Part shown: positions 23,142 through 37,342 of the stretch, piece after piece
How the letters are laid out: each line of letters opens with the position of its first letter
Position numbering within the stretch: the stretch's first letter is position 1
Translations under genes and position numbers: made by a program
NCBI GenBank assembly: GCA_963854735.1
Contig: OY978097.1
Span: 3,224,001-3,288,000 of the forward strand
Direction: 5' to 3'
Origin: Marvania coccoides
Taxonomy: Eukaryota; Chlorophyta; Trebouxiophyceae; Chlorellales; Chlorellaceae
DNA length: 64,000 nucleotides
The notes under the pieces: model-generated
What the model was told of the DNA's origin: nothing
The model's database searches: none
What the model saw: only the letters and a program-made list of their open reading frames with translations

Positions 23142-23738
23142 GTGGGGGAAATCGAGGAATAAATACAAACCAAGGTGGAAAGTGAAAAAAAAATAGAATC
23201 TAAAAAATTATGAAGGCTCCACCTTTCTTGATGGAAGCTAGTAGTGAATTTGCTTTTCTTTTCCAGCTTAATCGTCTGAAGTTTGCCGTTGTTGAGAGAA
23301 TTTGTGGGTGCATATTTTTCTTGCCAATATGCATGCCTGCATTGTAAGAGAGGGAGCAAAATTTCCATTATTGTAAATGAGGCAGTAGGGTGCTGCATGG
23401 AGAGCGATTGTGTGCGCCCATGCTCTCTGCTCCTGAAGAAACCTAGAGCCCCAGAAATGGCCTGCAACGCTCGAGAGCTGCTGCACAGAAGATCCAGAAT
23501 TTGAAAGAAACGCAGGGCGAAGCAGGCAGCTCATAGTCGGACCGCTTTTTTTGTTGCCATCTGCGGCCTTTCACACTTCGCCGCTATCAAAAGAAAAAAG
23601 TGTTACAGCTTGTTAAACTATACGTTTTATGCGCCTAGCCTTGTAAATTGTAATCAGGGTCATTCGTTATTAATAATCTAAAATCTCTCACTCAGGCTGC
23701 GCCGGTGCGAAATCCCTGATCTTTAGGTTGTTCAAAAG
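23142..23738. other. Spacer after SF3B1
   Basis: About 600 bp with the SF3B1 polyadenylation signal AATAAA at 23158. The rest is AT-rich sequence presumed to hold the promoter of the next + strand gene. No coding exon was recognised. Confidence 0.5.
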
Positions 23739-24307
23739 ATGGATCACGCAATGGACTGCAATCAGATAGACTTGAGAGGGGCTTTGAAGGAGGAGCGTCA
23801 CATGTGCAGCCGATTATGTGTGTTCACAAATCTGTGCGGGAACTTGTGGCAGTGCGAAAATAGCGGCCAGGTGGTGAGTATATCTCTATTGCGAATCCCT
23901 CCTCATCTCCCCAGCACCATCTTGGGTGCATTAACATTTAAATATTCATGTTATTGACTTTTTTTTTTTTGACGCACTCGCATTTCTCTCCCTTTGTCTC
24001 TCCACAGCACGTTTGCGACCAGACGTGCAGCCAGCGCATTTGGTACGATAACCACAACAGCATCTGCCGCCTCAGCAAACGGCTGTTTCCACACACGCAG
24101 GAGAATCAGGCAGACCGGTGAGTTTCTAATTTATTAAATGACTACATGAGCTCGCATACAGCCTCTTATTTATTTGACAACTCAAATTCGCTCTATTGCA
24201 GGAAGCGCAACCTCGCAGAGGAGTCAGGGAACGCGAATAACAGCCCAAGCATGGCCAGCAAGCGCAGCTGCTCTGGCGAACCTCTCCAGCCCATGGCAGC
24301 ATTTTGA
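23739..24307 (+). CDS. Small Cys/His-rich protein, family not recognised
   Basis: Three exons, 23739..23873, 24008..24117 and 24202..24307, with GTGAGT donors and pyrimidine-AG acceptors, give 116 aa with consistent phases (0 and 2). The first two exons are dense in possible zinc ligands (H21, C23, C27, C33, C39, then HVCDQTC, H and C at DNHNSICRLSKRLFP), suggesting a compact zinc-binding fold of about 55 residues. The tail is basic and Ser/Asn-rich. Three consistent splice junctions argue that the gene is real. I do not recognise the family and give no function. It could also be the N-terminal part of a longer gene if the TGA at 24305 were removed by a further splice, but no donor suggests that. 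Confidence 0.6.
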
Positions 24308-26222
24308 TACTTTTCATATGATACTGAATTTTCACTGAACTAATCACTTACGAACCAAGAGTTTTCCGCCCATGAAACACCAAACCACTCAATTTTATTC
24401 AACCCTTCAACGGCAAACAAATTTTTCATTCCCTAAAACCTTCTGACTCAGCAGCGCTGGCAGCGTGACCGGGACGCTGGAGCTCCCCCCAGCGTTGCTT
24501 TCGTTAAATGGACCCGTATTTTATTTTGGCTACTCACCTGATTCTTCACCTGAATGTGTACCCAGACTTGATTGCTACTAATAATGGAGGTGGCAAAGGA
24601 GCGCATTGAAGAAGCGAAGGCTTTCACTCCCTCCCTCAAATTTCCACAGTGTAATACTTATCCGAACAGTGCATGCGGCATTTGGCTTGGACGGCCTGGC
24701 TTGGGAAAGAAAGTCCATGGCAATAATATGGAAGCGTGGGGAATGTGTCGTCTTAAAATTGAGGCAGTGAGCATTCATTTGTTCATTTTGTAAGCTGTTG
24801 TGGGTGTCATTCAAAGCATAAACATTATTTTGGGGGAGCTCTAAGCGTCCGATGTATTCATTGTCTAGGCACATCCGTTATCTAAAGCAGCTTTGAGCTG
24901 CAGGTGACCGCTGTACACAATTTTGAAAAAGCAGCGTGCTGCACTTTGTTCGATTGGATTTTAATTCTGGTTACTTTTACCAGAATTGTTACCAGACGGA
25001 ACCTCCCAGCCGGATCGCCCTCCCTCCAGCCTCCAGTCCTCAATTCTCCCTCCTGCTCCTCCCTGCAGCAGGTAGTGCCGCTCGCGTAGGTCACAAGCAG
25101 CGTTCCACCCTACACGGCGCTCTACAACACCGCCACCCACGACGCCGTATCCGTTGTGGTACTGCGCAGTGGGTGCAGCAGTAGCGGGCGTTGCTCCTCT
25201 GCAACAATGGGATCGCTGGAGAAGCAGTTGCCCTTTGAAGACCCAGTCTCTTGGTCGCAAATGACCTGTGGCGACGAAGAAGGCAAGGAGCACTGGGTGT
25301 TTCGAAGAGGTGGTTGGCGGCAGTTTAATTTTTTGAAAATGTACCAAAAAGAACGCTATTGGACCCCAAATAAGCGCCACTTACTTGCACGGATGTCACT
25401 GGGCCGTAATAACTTTCGAACTGCAGCCTGACCGAACCGACATTTTCAGAATGGTGCCGACTTAATCGCCATTTGTCATGTCTCGCAACTTGCAGGGCTG
25501 CTCCCGTCGCCCGACCAGAGTGATCGTAAATTTCCAAACCCACCGTCTCTCTAGAAGACTGCGTTGCCTGCCGTGTGGTTTACAGCGCGACTTTTGAGTC
25601 GGACACCGGTTGGGTTTGCTTCCAATCGCCATCACTAGCAATTTTCTCGGGTTATGGTTATGTGGCCATCTTTAAAATGGACGCTTGGAAACATGTGTGA
25701 ACCACAGAGGAAACTGGCGGCGATATGGCATGATTTGATGAATAATGCGGTTGCTAGCACCCATAAATACGATTACTAATGAAGGTGGAATATATGATGA
25801 CGAAGACGTCTGCCGAGGTACTTCTCAGCAACTAAAGCTCGTATTATGGCTGCACTAATGCGATAGAAAAAGACACTATGCGTGGAGTTAAGCATGGGAT
25901 AAGTTGCTGATGAAACATCTGTTCAGGGCGGTAGGACAGCAAATGACACTGAAAAGTGTAAATCCCATGCCGCCACAGAAAAGGGAGCATATACATAAAT
26001 AAAGAAAGGAAAAACTAGATGAACGCGGTGGTTTCACCACGAAAAGAATTAATTAAAAAGCATAGACGAGGGAAAATAAAATACAAAGGGAACAATGCTA
26101 GTAGCTTTCTCGCTCAAATAAGGACGTGTATTCTCGCACAAGATACTAGAGTAGAAGATAGCCGAGTGGCTGGCTGAAAGAGTCGGCGCTCACCCGGGCA
26201 TTTCTGCTCCACGGCAATTCAT
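24308..26222. other. Largest spacer (1.9 kb) with no supported gene
   Basis: Composition is intermediate to AT-rich, with scattered short open frames (for example around 24961..25431 on both strands) that lack conserved motifs, splice-consistent exons or the GC-rich codon usage of neighbours. No tRNA, transposon ends or long repeats are visible. A divergent, decayed insertion or a non-coding RNA cannot be excluded. Confidence 0.45.
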
Positions 26223-26726
26223 TCATTGGTGCCTGCGTTTTGGCGTGGGCGCAGGGACATGCGCTGCCCCGCCGTCTGAGGCACTGCGCCGCTTCGCGTG
26301 GACAACCAGCACGACCTCCAGCTCGTTCTCGTCCGAGGCACCCTCGCCATCGGAGGCGTCATGCTCTTCTTCCTCCTCTGCCTCCAAGCCATCCTCCCAC
26401 TCCAAGCCGTCTGCCCACTCGTCGTGGCGGGCATAGGCCTCCTCCGAGAAGGCGTCAGTGCCGTCAGCCCACAGGAAGCTCCCAAGGTCGCCCTGCTTGA
26501 AGTTGCTGAAGAACTGGCGACCCACGTTGTGAGGCAGAGCGTTGGGCCCAGAGGTGCAGGGTCCCCGCAGCGGCATGCCAGTTGGGTCCTTCGGACGGAA
26601 GCGCCGGGGCAAGGGAAGCGCATCTGCAAATGCCAATTTATTAATGATTGTTAGCATATTAAAAAAAATGATATAATTAAATTGAAATCAATCAAGAGGG
26701 TAAACATGGCTTCGCTGTTAACACTT

Positions 26727-26757
<31 letters not shown>

Positions 26758-27594
26758 TCACCTTGTGGAATGGGCTGCTTCTGGTCTACCCCAGCTGCCA
26801 GAGCAGCCAGGCGGCCTGGCAGCACCTTCTCCAGGAACGTGCGCTCCTGCGGGTTAAGCTCCCACGCAGACACCCAGCGCGGCAGCGCCGAAGACCGCAC
26901 AGGCGCAAAGCCGAAAACGGCCGTCAGCATCGGCGCTGTGAGCGACAGCAGATGGCCCTCCAGCACCGTTCTACGGTCCGACTGCTCTGCCATTGTGACG
27001 CCGTGACCCAGATCCAGAGGGCCCGAAAACGGGAGGGAGCTGCGGCGGTGGTAGCTCTTTCGGTCCTTGGTCACCAGCGGCGTGGAGGTGGCTGGGCTGC
27101 GTGTTCTCGGGGACTCCTCTTCAACGTCGCCGCTCTCTTCGGTGGGCGTGGAGGTCGCATCCGACGTCGCGTCGACGTCGGGGTCCTGTTCTGATGACCC
27201 CGCGGCGATGAATCTCTTGAGAATCCTCAAGACAGCTGCGTGCTTCTTCTCAGAAAACTTCCAACACCGTTCTTCGTAGGGACACCAGCAACCATTCTCC
27301 CGCAGATCGTCCCTGCAATTGCACGCCACAAAGATTGTAAACTAACTACACAGTGGCGATGAATGGATGCAGCCACAGGTTGTAAGCCGACTCAAAATAA
27401 CAACAATTTCGTATTGCTAGTTTGCCCGGACAATGCGACCTCAACCGAACTCACTTGATAAAAGGCGTGAATTTGTTGAATGGGATGGCGTATTCAACAG
27501 ATCCGGGCGACTCCACAGGGTACAGCGTCTTGACGTGAAAGAATACATCAGATTTTCCACAAATCTTCACCTCGTTTATGCACGCGAACTTCAT
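26223..27594 (-). CDS. Acidic protein of unknown family, 363 aa
   Basis: Three exons, 27594..27455, 27312..26762 and 26623..26223, join in phases 2 and 1. The start MKFACINEVKICGKSDVFFH is followed by a beta-rich segment (YPVESPGSVEYAIPFNKF) and a Cys cluster GCWCPYEERCW. A Ser/Thr/Glu linker and a second conserved-looking block (RRFRPKDPTGMPLRGPC...NVGRQFFSNFKQGDLGSFLW) come next. The protein ends in a highly acidic stretch with a basic tip (PKRRHQ), which could be a nuclear signal. I do not recognise the family. Intron 2 (26624..26761) carries a (CA)14 microsatellite next to its donor. The GC-rich exons and phase agreement support a real gene; the exact start is less certain. Confidence 0.62.
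26727..26754. repeat. (TG)14 microsatellite in an intron
   Basis: Fourteen perfect TG units on the + strand, CA on the transcribed strand. The array begins a few bases after the GTGAAT splice donor of the unknown acidic-protein gene. Confidence 0.95.
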
Positions 27595-28395
27595 TTTTCA
27601 CACCTGGTTACATGTGCATCCTCTAGGACTATCGGGTTTTAAAAACGCTCAGCTCTTTGGGGGGGCAAGGGGGATGACTCGTCAGCAACCGCGCTGGCTC
27701 CTACTTGCCGCAAGAAAAAATGCTCGGTCGGCGACCACAACGCTTAAATCGAATGTACCTGTGTTTCTTTATTGTTTGTGAGGCTCGCGCTCTCGTATTA
27801 ATCCATTCCCACCACCAGCTGGCTTGTAATTTTCGAATGTCGTTACTATTTGACATATCGAAAAATATGTGATGTACAGCAAGAGAGCGGCTCTGGGAGT
27901 TAATAACTGGAGAACTACCCGACTTTGAATAGTCGGAACGGAAAAAAATGTTCGCGGCGCATCCAAATAGGTTTTGAATATTCTGACCCCCCGAGATACA
28001 CTTAGATGACCAAAGATCTCATATTTAAGGGCAAGAAAACCGAGCTGCCCGTGCATGCCGGGACTTTATCGCACAATAGTCTTATCAAAGGCTACAATAA
28101 ATCGTTTCAAGACGAGACTGAGCGCAATAATAACATTGAAAAACTAAAAATTCTCCCCTATTTTGGAAAGAAAAACTCCATGCATTGCATCACACATAAG
28201 CAAGCAAACTTGCTGCTGGTGATGTTTCTGACGTGCTCATTGGTTGCCCTGCCGGCCCCTTTTAAGCTGAAACCCAAACTCTCCCTGATGTTAAAATGAT
28301 CGCAATATGCTGCTCTTGCAGCAGACCGCCCCTCTGTGGCCATTTCTTTCTACTTTTCAAAGCATTCGGGTGATCAATCGCCCATCTACTATATA
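27595..28395. other. Spacer between unknown acidic-protein gene and DENN gene
   Basis: About 800 bp, AT-rich. It should contain the promoter of the minus-strand gene to its left and the 3' UTR of the DENN gene to its right. No coding exon or RNA gene was recognised. Confidence 0.5.
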
Positions 28396-31660
<3,265 letters not shown>

Positions 31661-32059
31661 TTAATCTACTCCTGAAGCAGTTTAAAGCGTTCAAAGAGTC
31701 GAGATCATGTCTGGCAAAACATTATTTCAAGCTTAGTAACATCATTCTCTCATTCGAGCTCATGTTAACGACATAATAAGGCTCGTTGAACTATACAAAT
31801 TGGTAATAACGTAGAAGGGGTTTGGTAAAAGCTTCTAAATTTTCGTTCTGAAAAAGTGAAAAACTGTGTTTTATTCCTGTTCTTGGCTCATTCAATTAAA
31901 AAAAAAACGTCAACATACTATTTCACCATTGCAAGACCTCCACACGTCTTTGCGTGCGTATGAAATTTCAAAATTGAATCATCCTAACTTCCCAAACTCA
32001 TTAGTTGAGAATACAATAATGCGGGGTTGAAGTGCCTGAAATTAAAAAAAAGCGGTATC
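31661..32059. promoter_or_regulatory. AT-rich divergent spacer DENN gene / small charged ORF
   Basis: The 399 bp of AT-rich sequence lie between divergent starts. They presumably hold the DENN promoter and possibly that of the small + strand ORF. No specific motif is supported. Confidence 0.35.
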
Positions 32060-32290
32060 ATGTATCGTGCACCGCCCAAGTATCAAGAGGAGTTTTACAA
32101 GGGGGAAATTGAGGGCATGCAGCGGCGGATGGCCCGGTTGAAGGAAAGAGCCCAGGCTAGGAAGCAGCAGATGGACAGCAGAGAGGCTGCAAAGGGCAGC
32201 AAGACAGTGACAGCAGCGGATGGAGGGGAGAAACGCGAGGAGATGGAGAAGGAGGCAGCAGTACAGAAACGACAACGTGCCGCCGCCTAA
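32060..32290 (+). CDS. Small highly charged protein, 76 aa, unrecognised
   Basis: The frame begins at ATG 32060 (MYRAPPKYQEEFYKGEIEGM) and ends at TAA 32290. It is almost all Lys, Arg, Glu, Gln and Ala after residue 15, predicting a single long helix or coiled coil. Its GC content stands out from the AT-rich DNA on both sides, which is the pattern of real exons in this window. No intron or known domain is visible. It may be a complete small gene or the last exon of a gene whose earlier exons I could not find. Confidence 0.45.
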   Translation: MYRAPPKYQEEFYKGEIEGMQRRMARLKERAQARKQQMDSREAAKGSKTVTAADGGEKREEMEKEAAVQKRQRAAA

Positions 32291-32648
32291 GATGTGGCAA
32301 TGATAACGGGCTGCAATTAACTTGGAGCTGTCTGTCTTTCCATACGGCGATATTGGTGTGTATGCAAACTATTTCACGTTTTTGGTGAACGATATCACGT
32401 TTTTGGTATTATTATTATTATTTGAATGCATCAATATTGAATATTGTTGTGTAAGCTTTTTACCTTAAAATTTAACAGGACTACAGCTCAACCCATCCCA
32501 CAATTTCAAGCGAGTTTCTTTTTTAAAACAGCCAATTGCCTATTTTATAATCAAACAAACAAATATAATCATAATTAATTCTTTAGTGGCACGTCAACCA
32601 AAAGGCCTGGATTCTCTCTCGCACTGCCTATGCGATTGCTACAACGGA
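32291..32648. other. Convergent AT-rich spacer before ValRS stop
   Basis: About 360 bp, strongly AT-rich with short ATT repeats near 32410. It holds 3' UTRs only; nothing else is supported. Confidence 0.5.
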
Positions 32649-35600
32649 TCACAGCAAATTCTGCATATCCGCCATGTGATGCCTCACCGCCTCCAGCTCC
32701 GCCTGCAATTTCTCCAGCCGCTCAGCATCTGCCGCCTTCACCGCCTCTGGGGTCTTGTCGTAGCTGGACACGCCCATGCGCTTATTGAGCGCGGCAATGC
32801 GGTCGATGGACTCCTTCTGCTGCTTCTCCAGCTTCTCCACCTCCTTGGCAGCGTCCAGAATGCCGGCCAGCCCAATGAGCACGGTGGTCACATCGTCAAC
32901 CACAGCCACGCCGCACCCGTGGGGCCGCTCAGCGTCCGCCACAAGCACCTCCACCGACGCTGAGGTCGTCAGCGTGGCGATCTCCACGGCGGCGCGCGCC
33001 ATGAGCTCAGCGCGCGCAGCGTCCTTTGACACAATGAACACAGGCGGCTTCTGGCGCGTGAGACCGTAATCGGAGCGCAAGGAGCGCGTCCGGGTGACCA
33101 CTGTCAGCACGTGCGCCATTTCCGCCTCCACCTGGGCGCTGTCCCAGGCAGCCTGGGGCGAGGGATAGGCGGCAGTCATGATGGACGCCACGGTCGCCTG
33201 CTGGTCAGCACGCCGCGGCAGCCGCTGCCACAGCTCCTCGGTGACAAACGGCATGAAGGGGTGCAGCAGGCGCAGCCCCGACTCCAGGCAGATCCACAGC
33301 GTGTCTTGGGCTGCCCGCCGCGCCACAGCATCGCCCCCCGTCAGCAGCGGCTTGGCCAGCTCGATGAACACGTCGCACAGCTCGTGCTGCCAGAAGGCGT
33401 AGGCCGCGGAGGTGGTGGAGGCAAAGTCGTAGGCGTGCATGCCGGTGACGATGGTGGCGGTGGTGGCAGACAGCCGAGACAGTATCCAACGGCAAGCAAA
33501 CGGCAACGCTGCGACATCCACGGCCTCTGCCGGCTCAAACCCGTCGCCCAGGTTCATCATGGCGAACCTGATGGCGTTCCACAGCTTGTTGCACCAGTGT
33601 CGGTACGCCACCACGCGCTTGATGTCCAGGTTGATATCCCGCCCCTGCGAGGTGTAGGACACCAGCGCAAACCGCAGCGCGTCGGTGCCGCACTCCTCGA
33701 TGCCGTCGGGGAAGTCCGTCCTCTGCCCCGCCGCCGCCTTCTCGACCTCCTTGGCGTCCAAGTTGCCGCCCAGCAGTGTGGCGTGCAGCTCCTCCAGGGT
33801 GATGCCCTCGATGACGTTGACGGGGTCGATCACGTTGCCCAGCGACTTTGACATCTTGCGGCCGTGGGCGTCGCGCACCAGCGAGTGCAGGAACACCGTC
33901 TTGAAGGGGACCTCGCCCGTCAGCTTCATCCCCATCATCACCATGCGCGCCACCCAGAAGAACAGAATGTCGTGCCCGGTCTCCAGCAGCGCCCCGGGGT
34001 AGAACTTGGCCAGGTCAGGGGTCTGCTGCGGCCACTGGAACACCGAAAAGGGAAACAGCCCGGAGCTGAACCAAGTGTCCAACACATCCTCGTCCTGCTC
34101 CAGAGCGAACTCCCGCCCAGGGAACCGCTCTTGGGCTGCTGCGTGGGCCTCCTCCTGGGTGCGCCCCACCACCCAGCGGTCCATGTGCTCGGAGGGGGCG
34201 CCAGGCATGCCGCCGGCGTCGTCCTCGCCCGCCAGCTTGATGTAGTAGGCGGGGATGCGGTGGCCCCACCACAGCTGCCGCGAAACGCACCAGTCGCGGA
34301 TGTTCTCCATCCACCTGAACCAGGTGGCCTCGAACTCGGAGGGGACGATGGTGAGGCGGCCGTCGCGCACAGCGGCGCACGCGTCTGCCGCCATCTCCTG
34401 GCAGTCCACCCACCACTGCGGCTTCAGCACCGGCTCAATCACGTCCTTGCTGCGGGAGCACAGCCCCAGGCGCATGGGGTTGTCTGCCACGCCGCGGTAG
34501 AGGTCCTTTTCCTTCAAAAACTCCGCCACGGTGAGGCGAACTTGGAAGCGCGGCTGCCCTGCAAATTGGCCCGTGCCGTTGCCGTTCATGCAGCCGTTGT
34601 CGTCCAGGATGTTGATGAACTCCAGGTTGTGGCGCTTGCCGGCTGCGAAATCGTTGGGGTCATGGGCAGGGGTGATCTTGACAGCGCCGGTACCGAAGTT
34701 CATATCCACCAGCTCGGCGTCGCAGATGATGGGGATGCGGCGGCCGTTGACGGGGTGCACGCAGAACTTGCCGTGCAGATGGGTGTACCGCGGGTCCTCG
34801 GGGTGTACCGCCACAGCGGCGTCGCCCAGCATCGTCTCCAGACGGGTGGTGGCCACCACAATCTCGCCGTCGCCGCTCTCCAGCGGGTATGCGAAGCTGA
34901 TGATGGCCCCAAACTCCACCAGCGCGTCGTACCCTGGCACGCTGAGCTTGGTGCGCTTGGGGACGTCAATGTAGTCAACCTCGATGTCGGAAACAGCGGT
35001 CTTCAGCTTGCAGCACCAGTTGACGAGGCGGTTGTCGCGGTAGATGAGCCCTTCCGCGTGCAGCCGCACGAACGCCTCTTTGACGGCCGCGCTCAGGTTG
35101 GCGTCCATCGTGAACGCCTGCCTGTCCCAGTCCACGGAGGACCCCAACCGGCGCAGCTGATGGCAGATCTTGCCGCCGTACTCCTCCACGTACTTCCACA
35201 CCTCGCCCAGGAAGGCCTCGCGCCCCAGGTCGTGCCGCGTCAGCCCCTGCTCTCTCGCGATCTTCTTCTCCACCACGGTCTGCGTGGCGATGCCGGCGTG
35301 GTCGGTTCCCGGCACCCACATCGTGTTGTACCCGCTCATGCGGCGCCACCTGATGACGGTGTCCTCGATGGCGTTGGTGAGGGCATGCCCGATGTGGAGG
35401 GACCCCGTGACGTTGGGGGGAGGGATTACCATCACAAAAGGCTTGGCGGTGCTGTCGGGGTCGGCCTTGAAGAACCCAGCGGCCTCCCACCACTCGTACC
35501 ACGCGGCTTCCACGGCGCGAGGGGCGTAAGTCTTGGGCATTTCGCCGCCAACATGTTTTTTGGAGCCGGTGGGGGTGGAGCGAGCGGCGTTGACCCACGC

Positions 35601-37063
35601 CTCCTGCTCGGCAGCCTCCACGGCGCGCTTGGCCTCCGCCTCCGCCTTGGCCTTGGCCTTCTTGCCGCCGTCGCCGGTGGCTTTTGCTGCCTCGGCCGCT
35701 GCCGCCCGCGCAATTGCCTTGGCCTTCTTGGCCTCCTTCTCGGCCAGCTTGGCTGCCTTCTTGGCCTCCTTTTCTGCCTTCTTCTCGGGGTCCATCTCGA
35801 CGTCAGGAGCTGAGCCAGCGGGGGGAGTAGGAGCAGTGGCGGCAGCAGGAGCAGCGCCGCCCTCGGCCTTTTTCTTCTTTTTCTTTCCTCCAGCTGCTGC
35901 TGCTGCATCGGCAGACGCGGGGGTCTGCCACCCAGAAGGTGCTTTGCACAGCGCCACGGGGCCTGGGTAGATAATGGCGAGAGGAAGAGAAAAAAAATGA
36001 GAAATGAGAGTTGGCGGGGGAGCGCAATGCAGGTTATCGTACTGGAACGAAGAGAAATTTGATTTGACTAAGTGGAGAGAAGGTTATGTAGTCGCCGCGT
36101 ATAATTCCGCTGGCCATTTAAGCGGCATAGGGAACTAATGGTAAGACGACCCCGCAGTTGTGGCTGCTTTTGCATCCTTTTTGTGTCAACCACAGGCACG
36201 AGAACCCCGCAATGAAGTGGGACCAGCCGTGGTGGGAGTACTGGTGCATGCATTTTATTACTCATACCAACGCAAAGACATAAAACCAGAAGAAAAACAA
36301 ACTCACCAAGCACGGCATGGAAATTCGGGTGGGCCAGCAGGCCCTGCAGCCAGCGCACGACGTGGGGGGTGGTGGCCTGTACGTCCAGCCCCAGCACGTC
36401 CTGAAACAGCCCCAGCACCGCGGCAGCCAGCGCGATGTCTGCCAGCGTGACCCCGCTGCCCACCACAAAATCAACACCCTCAATGCGAGTCTCCAGGGAG
36501 CGCAGGAGGGCGGTGAGGGCGGCCTGAGCGGCCTCTCTGTCTGCGGCGGAAGCTGCCTGGCAAGTGGGTTCCAGCCATGCTGCCGCGTGGCGTTCTATCT
36601 GCTCTGCCACGTCCATGAAGTCGTCCACCTCGGCGGCGGTGGCTGGGGGGTACAGAGACTCGGCCTGCCCGCCGGTGGCGACGACTGCGAAGGTAGTAAC
36701 GGTAGCATGGGGGCTTAATTTATTGGCAAAAAATGCTAGAAAATGGTAGAAATTTCGCCCAATACTCACTGTGCTTGGAGATGGCGGTGCTGCTGGTGAT
36801 CTTCTCTCCGCTGTCCGTGACCAGGTGGGGCTCCTGCAGGATGAAGGGTGAAGGTGTGCACTACTTGAGCGTGAAGCACAGCAACAGCGGAATGCCACCA
36901 GGCAGAGGAGGAGCTGTGTGTGCATTTAATCCGAGACCGGTGGTGCTCATACCGTGAGATCTGCGTCAGGAGGGGCCACGGCGAGCTTCAGGTCGCCAAA
37001 CTTGGCGATGATCAGCGCCAGGGCGTGGGCTGGGTGCCCAGGGGGAGTGAGGAGACTCCCCAT
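32649..37063 (-). CDS. VARS: Valyl-tRNA synthetase with N-terminal GST-like domain
   Basis: Four exons, 37063..36953, 36833..36770, 36684..36307 and 35962..32649, give about 1288 aa (human VARS1 1264). Residues 1 to about 190 form a glutathione-S-transferase-like domain. It has EPHLVTDSGEKITSSTAISK, a thioredoxin-like half, and the C-half LADIALAAAVLGLFQ...HPNFHAVLGPVALCK, which resembles the eEF1B-gamma GST domain. A Lys/Ala-rich linker follows. The class Ia synthetase then has NVTGSLHIGHAL (HIGH), the CP1 editing domain with TTRLETMLGD, the DWCVSRQLWWGHRIPAYY segment, KMSKSLGN (KMSKS), the anticodon-binding domain and a C-terminal coiled coil. It attaches valine to tRNA-Val in the cytosol. 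No transit peptide is seen. The conserved PNFxAVLG-x-V junction supports the splice that links the GST exons to the synthetase. Confidence 0.93.
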
Positions 37064-37342
37064 TTACTTTGTATTTAATATAATCTTCCAATATTCGAAT
37101 TTGGAGCTCTCGGTGCCTCGGCGGTTTGGTACCCAATCGCGCGTTAATTATATATAATGCAATGCTAACGGGTCCCTTTTCCACTCTTCGGAAAAGTTGG
37201 TCGAGCCGTCGGCCAAAAGTTTCTTATCGAGAATTTCAGCGCTTTATTCTGCCGTCGCCAAGCGCATTGTGCTTCCGCTTACGATCACAATATTCGAGTG
37301 ATCGGTGAATTGCAGCGCGGCAGTCGTTAGCGGAATAAACAA
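37064..37342. promoter_or_regulatory. Divergent promoter region ValRS / plastid bL28
   Basis: Only 279 bp separate two divergent ATGs, so a shared or overlapping promoter is likely. The middle is AT-rich (around 37140..37170). Confidence 0.4.

Noticed and set aside
25156..25431. Short + strand open frame as a gene
   Set aside because: No conserved motif, no splice-consistent neighbours, and composition unlike nearby real exons.
26157..26225. tRNA-like stretch with TAGCCGAGTGG resembling an A box of Leu/Ser tRNA
   Set aside because: No B box GGTTCGAnnCC follows and no cloverleaf stems can be drawn.
33864..35813. Plus-strand open frame of 649 codons opposite the ValRS gene
   Set aside because: Antisense shadow of a strongly conserved synthetase; no domain or splice logic of its own.
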